64,000 bases of DNA from Roseomonas sp. GTDB taxonomy: Bacteria; Pseudomonadota; Alphaproteobacteria; Acetobacterales; Acetobacteraceae. The position numbers and the translations under genes were made by a program. The notes beneath the pieces were generated by a model. The model ran no database searches and was not told where the DNA came from. It saw nothing but the letters and a program-made list of their open reading frames with translations. The DNA lies in the NCBI GenBank assembly GCA_020249145.1, contig JADCGF010000007.1, positions 62,001 through 126,000 of the forward strand, given 5' to 3'. How positions within the stretch are numbered: position 1 is the stretch's first letter; each line of letters opens with the position of its first letter. Of this stretch, positions 60,189 through 64,000 are shown piece by piece.

Positions 60189-61951
60189 CAGCCGCCCCCC
60201 ATTTTGGCGGGCAGGGCGATTTCCGTGAAAATCCGTCGGATCGGGCGCTGGGCGCGGAGTTCCAGCACGGGGGCCGGTTCCACCCGCCCATAGGCAGGGC
60301 TTTCCCAACCGCAGATCAATTCCAGGCTGAAGGGCGCATCGGCGGCCAGCGTGATGCGCGCCTTGGCACTTTCCACCCCATTTTCAATGCGCCGCCAATC
60401 GCCGGGGCAAAGCCGCCAGCGCAAGGCAAGGCGCCGGAAGTTCCCACCCACTTGATCCTCCACACGCCAGAACCGTCCGCGGCATTCAACCCGCCTGGCA
60501 TGGCGATTGCCGCGCCAATCGCGGGTCTTGGCGCCATCGGGAATGGCGCGGCAGCGTGGCCAGCGCCCGAATAGGAAGGGGCCAAGCCGCGGCATGGGTT
60601 CCGCATCATCAAAGGTGATCAGATTATGCCCGGCGCCGCCGGCCAGCATGCTTTGCCACCAATCGAAGCCGGGCGGCGGCAAATAGGCGCCGCTGCCGCC
60701 ATCACGGAGCAGATTCTCATTCCCGTCCCAAAGGTCGAAATGCAGCAAATCCGCCTGACCAGGCCGAAAGCGCAACGGCACGCCGGTGCGCAGCACCCCG
60801 CGCGCGCCACCTGCCCCGGCAAGCCCGAACCAGCCGGCGCTACGCCAATGCCTGGCCGGCGATAGCGGCGCGGCGGGCGTGGTGGATAGGCCAAGGGCTC
60901 GACAGCCAGGATCATCCGGCAAGCCAGCGCCGGCCCCCAGAAAAAGGCGCGAGGCGCGTTCCAGGCTGGCGCGCGCATCGCCGGCGCCAAGGCCGGACAG
61001 ATCGGCAAAGGCCGAATCATCGCAAGGCCCGATGCGCGGCAAGGCGCCATTGGGGGCCATGACGCGGCCAAGCCATTGGGTGGCCGATGCGGCTCGGGCG
61101 TTGAAGGGCGCCGCAAAGCCAGGCGCGCCATGGCGGCGACGGAACCATTCGGCCATTGCCAGCACATCCAGCATCAGCCGGTGATAGGCCGGTGAGGCCT
61201 GGGCAAAGGCGCCACAGGGTGAGACCAGCCGCGCAACAGCGCGTGAGAGCCCCCGCGCCCCGGCGCGCTGATCACGCGCCCGCCCCAACAGCAAGCCGCA
61301 AACGAACAGCCCCGCCGCTTCGCTGATCGGGTGGTTATTGTCCTGCGCCGCGCCATAGGCGCGTGTGGCGCGAATGCGCCGCGCGTGCAGCCCAAGCAAT
61401 GCCCGCGCGCCAGGGCCGAGCCGCCGGTCCGCGCCCAATAAGGCCAGCGCGAGGCTGATCCCCATGGCGCGCAAGGCCGCTTCCTGCGCGCAAGCCCAGG
61501 CCGGGCCGCGAAAGGGCGGGTTGGCAGCGGCCCAATCGGCCAGTAGTGCTTCCGCCTCGCTCAGTTCTGGGCCTTCAGGATCACGTGCGGCGGCTTGGGC
61601 CAGCGTGAGCAGGGGCGCAAGGCGGTGGGTTTCCCAAAGGCCGCGGATATCGGGACCGGGTCGGGCAAGGACCTCCAGCGCATGGGCCGTCGCGTCAAAA
61701 GGTCCATGCCAATCGCGCCGCGTTATGGGCAGCGTGCTGGCGTCCGGCAGAAAGGGGCCAAGTGGGGCTGGCCGATCCGGCAAGGCATAACGGGCGAGCC
61801 CGGTGGCAAGGCGCAGACGATGCCAGGCAAAAAGCGCCACGGGCCGAGAGCCAAGCCGCCGCGCCGCATCTGCGCTGAGCCAAAGACCCCGCCAGCCGGG
61901 CAGGATGGTCGTGGAATGCCGGGTTTCGCCAAGAATTGTATCTCCTGGCAC
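60188..61951 (-). CDS. Heparinase II/III-family polysaccharide lyase-like protein
   Basis: 587 residues from GTG 61951, which has AAGGAG 7 bases upstream; the TTG at 61990 is rejected. N-terminal alpha/alpha toroid with AAQDNNHPISEAAGLFVCGL (the NNH motif with catalytic Asn/His) and AFAQASPAYHRLMLDVLAMA (Tyr). C-terminal beta-sandwich: LLHFDLWDGNENLLRDGGSG, GAGHNLITFDDAEPMPRLGP and RRVECRGRFWRVEDQVGG. No signal peptide is visible. A lyase in an export locus usually trims chains or releases misassembled ones; substrate unknown. First gene of the leftward operon. Confidence 0.88.
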   Translation of the reverse strand: MPGDTILGETRHSTTILPGWRGLWLSADAARRLGSRPVALFAWHRLRLATGLARYALPDRPAPLGPFLPDASTLPITRRDWHGPFDATAHALEVLARPGPDIRGLWETHRLAPLLTLAQAAARDPEGPELSEAEALLADWAAANPPFRGPAWACAQEAALRAMGISLALALLGADRRLGPGARALLGLHARRIRATRAYGAAQDNNHPISEAAGLFVCGLLLGRARDQRAGARGLSRAVARLVSPCGAFAQASPAYHRLMLDVLAMAEWFRRRHGAPGFAAPFNARAASATQWLGRVMAPNGALPRIGPCDDSAFADLSGLGAGDARASLERASRLFLGAGAGLPDDPGCRALGLSTTPAAPLSPARHWRSAGWFGLAGAGGARGVLRTGVPLRFRPGQADLLHFDLWDGNENLLRDGGSGAYLPPPGFDWWQSMLAGGAGHNLITFDDAEPMPRLGPFLFGRWPRCRAIPDGAKTRDWRGNRHARRVECRGRFWRVEDQVGGNFRRLALRWRLCPGDWRRIENGVESAKARITLAADAPFSLELICGWESPAYGRVEPAPVLELRAQRPIRRIFTEIALPAKMGGG

Positions 61952-61992
61952 GCTACGTCTCCTTGGGTGATTTAAGGCGTTGTAAAACAATC

Positions 61993-62022
61993 TATGGTTG
62001 TGTTATGAAAAAATCAACCATA
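61993..62022. promoter_or_regulatory. AT-rich inverted repeat in the divergent polysaccharide promoter region
   Basis: TATGGTTG (61993-62000) and CAACCATA (62015-62022) are perfect 8-bp arms around a 14-base spacer, followed by TTTTAGG. The whole 87-base region between the heparinase and export genes is far more AT-rich than the genes. It may be a repressor site for both operons or, read rightwards, a hairpin plus U-tract acting as an attenuator. Confidence 0.4.
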
Positions 62023-62046
62023 TTTTTAGGTGTGATTTATGGATAG
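62005..62046 (+). CDS. Possible 13-residue leader peptide upstream of the export gene
   Basis: ATG 62005 opens MKKSTIFLGVIYG, and its TAG (62044-62046) overlaps the start of the export gene at 62039. The right arm of the inverted repeat lies inside it. No ribosome site stands out. It could be a leader whose translation affects the hairpin or the downstream start, or chance in AT-rich DNA. Confidence 0.2.
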   Translation: MKKSTIFLGVIYG

Positions 62047-64000
62047 TTTCGCCAAAAAAGGAAGAAGGGGCAGGGTATCACAATCACCCATTATCCTGCT
62101 GATTTTATGTCTTTTTGCCGCCATCCTGCCCGCCGCGGCACAAACTGGCGCGCAATTCCTTGCCCCGCCCAGCCTGCCGCCTAGCCTGCCAAGTGGGACG
62201 AATCTGCCCAACCTTCCCCCTGGCGCGCAGCGCGAGATTCTCGCCCGAGTCCTGGAAGCCGCCAACGCCGCGCCTCTGCCACCCGCTGCCCCGGCACTGC
62301 AAGCCACCGCCCCACGCCCCGCACCCAATCTTTCCAGCATCGAGGCCTTTTTCGCCGAAAGGCTGGAACAGGTGGAACTCCGCCAATTCGGCTATGATAC
62401 TTTCCGCGGTGGCGCCGCCCCGCCGCCAAGCTTCGGTGCCCTGCCCGGTTCCTACATTTTGGGGCCGGGCGATGAGGTGGTGGTGGCGCTCCGTGGCCGG
62501 GCACGGCAAACGCTTTCCCTCAGGATCGGGCGGGATGGCATGCTGCTGCTGCCGGAATTGCCGCCCATCCCCGCCGCCGGGCGCAGCCTTGCTGACCTGC
62601 GCGCCGATATGGAAGCCCGTGCGGCGCGGGAGCTTGGCGGTTCTGAAGTCTTCCTTTCCATCGGCCAGATCCGCCAGATCAGCGTTTTCGTGGGTGGTGA
62701 GGTGATGCGCCCCGGCTTTCAGCATCTGACCGCGCTCGCGACTGTTTTGGATGCGCTGGCAGCGGCTGAAGGCGTGCGGCGGAGCGGGTCCTTGCGTGCC
62801 ATCAGGATCGAGGGGCCAGCGGGGTCGCGGCAGGTGGACCTCTATCCTTTGCTCGCCGATGCGCCGGGGACGGCGGATCTGACCTTGCGGGAGGGTGAGC
62901 GGATTCTGGTGCCGCCCCTGGGTGGTGTCGTGGCGATTGCCGGCGATGTCGCCCGGCCCGGCATTTACGAATTGCCGGCACGTCAGGCCGCCATGCCGCT
63001 GGAAGATGCGCTGGCGCTGGCCGGCGGGCCGTTGCGCCCCAGTGGCAATAGGCTTTTGGTGCAGCAAAGCGATGCTCAAGGGCGGCGGAGTTTCGCGGAG
63101 CTTGGGCTCAATGCCAGCCTCAGGCGCGGCGATGCGCTGCTGGTGCGGCCAGGGGCGGATGTGGCGGCCAATACCATTCGCCTTTCCGGGCATGTGGCGA
63201 TGCCGATCACCCGCGCGGCCGGTGGGCGGCAGGGGCTTTCGGTGCGCGGCCTGATTGCGGACCATCGCCAATTGGGGCCTGATCCCTATACGCGCTTCGC
63301 CGTGGTGCTGCGCCCAGATCAGCGGAGCGGCCAGCGCCATTTGCTGCCCTTCGATCTGGCCCGCGCGCTGGAAGGCCGCGGCGGGCCCGCCTTGCGCGAT
63401 GGGGATGAGGTGATTGTCTTCGCCCGCGCGGATATCCAATGGCTTTCAAGCAGCGCCATCCAGCGCGCCTTGCGCGGCGAGGCAACCACGATGCAGGGCG
63501 GGGAATGCGTGGCGCTGACGCAGATTGCCCAGGCCGCGCAGGCCTCCCCCGCCCGCTTCGCCCATGCGCGCGCAACGGGGTTCCCGGAGATGGGCGAGGC
63601 ACGCTGCCCGCGCATTTTTCAGGAAGTGCCGGAATTGGCGGGCTTCCTGCTGGACCACGCCGCGTTGGTAACCGGGGAGGTGCGTGCGCCCGGCCTTTAC
63701 CCGATGATGGAAAACACCCCCATCGCCGATGCGCTGGCAATTGCGGGCGGGGTGACCGCGCTTGGCAATGCGCGTGCGCCAGATGTGGCGCGGGAGGTGC
63801 CGAATCCGGCACTCTCCGGCCAGGTCACGCATGTCAGCCTGGGGGGCGGCGGGGCTAAGGCTGTGTCGCCGCGCCAAGCTTTGCGGGTACCGCGGCGCGA
63901 GGATGCGCTGGATAGCGGGCCGGTGCTGCTGCTGGGCGAATTCCGCAACCCCGGCAGCTATGAATTGCGCCGAGGGGAGCGGCTTTCGGAAGTGATCGCG
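62039..64000 (+). CDS. SLBB-domain polysaccharide export protein (Wza/KpsD-like), 3' end outside window
   Basis: ATG 62039 reads open through the last base, 654 codons so far. Signal segment ILLILCLFAAILPAAAQ (about 19-35), then a Pro-rich linker. The export domain starts GSYILGPGDEVVVALRGRAR near residue 140, followed by repeated SLBB units: ISVFVGGEVMRPGFQHLTAL, VVAIAGDVARPGIYELPARQ, RLSGHVAMPITRA, LVTGEVRAPGLYPMMENTPI and LLGEFRNPGSYELRRGERLS. Five or more copies make it a long, KpsD-like outer-membrane/periplasmic exporter. No lipobox. It is divergent from the synthesis operon. Confidence 0.9.
   Translation, partial: MDSFAKKGRRGRVSQSPIILLILCLFAAILPAAAQTGAQFLAPPSLPPSLPSGTNLPNLPPGAQREILARVLEAANAAPLPPAAPALQATAPRPAPNLSSIEAFFAERLEQVELRQFGYDTFRGGAAPPPSFGALPGSYILGPGDEVVVALRGRARQTLSLRIGRDGMLLLPELPPIPAAGRSLADLRADMEARAARELGGSEVFLSIGQIRQISVFVGGEVMRPGFQHLTALATVLDALAAAEGVRRSGSLRAIRIEGPAGSRQVDLYPLLADAPGTADLTLREGERILVPPLGGVVAIAGDVARPGIYELPARQAAMPLEDALALAGGPLRPSGNRLLVQQSDAQGRRSFAELGLNASLRRGDALLVRPGADVAANTIRLSGHVAMPITRAAGGRQGLSVRGLIADHRQLGPDPYTRFAVVLRPDQRSGQRHLLPFDLARALEGRGGPALRDGDEVIVFARADIQWLSSSAIQRALRGEATTMQGGECVALTQIAQAAQASPARFAHARATGFPEMGEARCPRIFQEVPELAGFLLDHAALVTGEVRAPGLYPMMENTPIADALAIAGGVTALGNARAPDVAREVPNPALSGQVTHVSLGGGGAKAVSPRQALRVPRREDALDSGPVLLLGEFRNPGSYELRRGERLSEVIA

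Noticed and set aside
62105..63439. 444-residue open frame on the - strand opposite the export gene
   Set aside because: Low-complexity His/Gln/Arg composition; the + strand frame has a signal peptide and repeated SLBB units.

Overview
The window is high-GC, densely packed bacterial DNA with many ATGA/GTGA/TGATG overlaps between genes. It is most consistent with an alphaproteobacterium of the Acetobacteraceae (Roseomonas-like). That placement is an inference from the fused aroK-aroB gene, several orphan tripartite-tricarboxylate (Bug) binding proteins, the C-P lyase operon arrangement and the overall protein flavour. No rRNA, tRNA, CRISPR array or insertion sequence was recognised.

Layout. 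1-7 kb: the end of an FtsX-type ABC permease, a periplasmic SUMF1-fold protein without catalytic cysteines, an RMND1/DUF155 membrane protein, an FMN 2-hydroxyacid oxidase, a compound palindromic extragenic repeat, a GMC oxidoreductase and an HpcH/HpaI aldolase. 7-15.7 kb: a C-P lyase (phosphonate) locus. The leftward operon is phnG-H-I-J-K-L-M plus a DUF1045 2H-phosphoesterase gene; phnN faces it; rightward are phnF and a second phnM-like gene. An inverted repeat between phnG and phnF is the candidate PhnF operator. No phnCDE transporter and no phnP are present. 15.8-24.8 kb: RidA, a DHA2 MFS pump, accA, xerD, a 48-residue membrane protein, fused aroKB, an enolase-superfamily enzyme and two Bug proteins. 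24.9-28.6 kb: a visibly AT-richer glycosyltransferase island with a decayed-looking ORF in its middle. 28.6-50.7 kb: mostly catabolic genes (two coupled NodB-fold deacetylase-like proteins, a ketopantoate-reductase-like protein, eutBC, a D-aminoacylase-like amidohydrolase, a CMD protein, a Tat-exported LivK-type binding protein, a luciferase-like monooxygenase, a beta-hydroxyacid dehydrogenase, a Baeyer-Villiger-type monooxygenase, an aldolase, an acyl-CoA dehydrogenase and a third Bug protein), then a DUF3429 protein, uvrB, and an SsuABC-like importer coupled to a maleate-isomerase-family enzyme. 50.7-64 kb: an exopolysaccharide locus. A nine-gene leftward operon (heparinase-like lyase, Wzz-like protein, Wzy/ligase, sugar transferase, aminotransferase, two glycosyltransferases, WecB, CapD-type dehydratase) is divergent from a large SLBB export gene that runs off the window.

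Working together. The phn genes would convert alkylphosphonates to phosphate via ribose-triphosphate intermediates, with the 2H phosphoesterase a plausible PhnP substitute. The last block would build, polymerise, export and trim an aminosugar-containing polysaccharide. The middle block looks like uptake and oxidation of small organic acids whose identity cannot be read from sequence.
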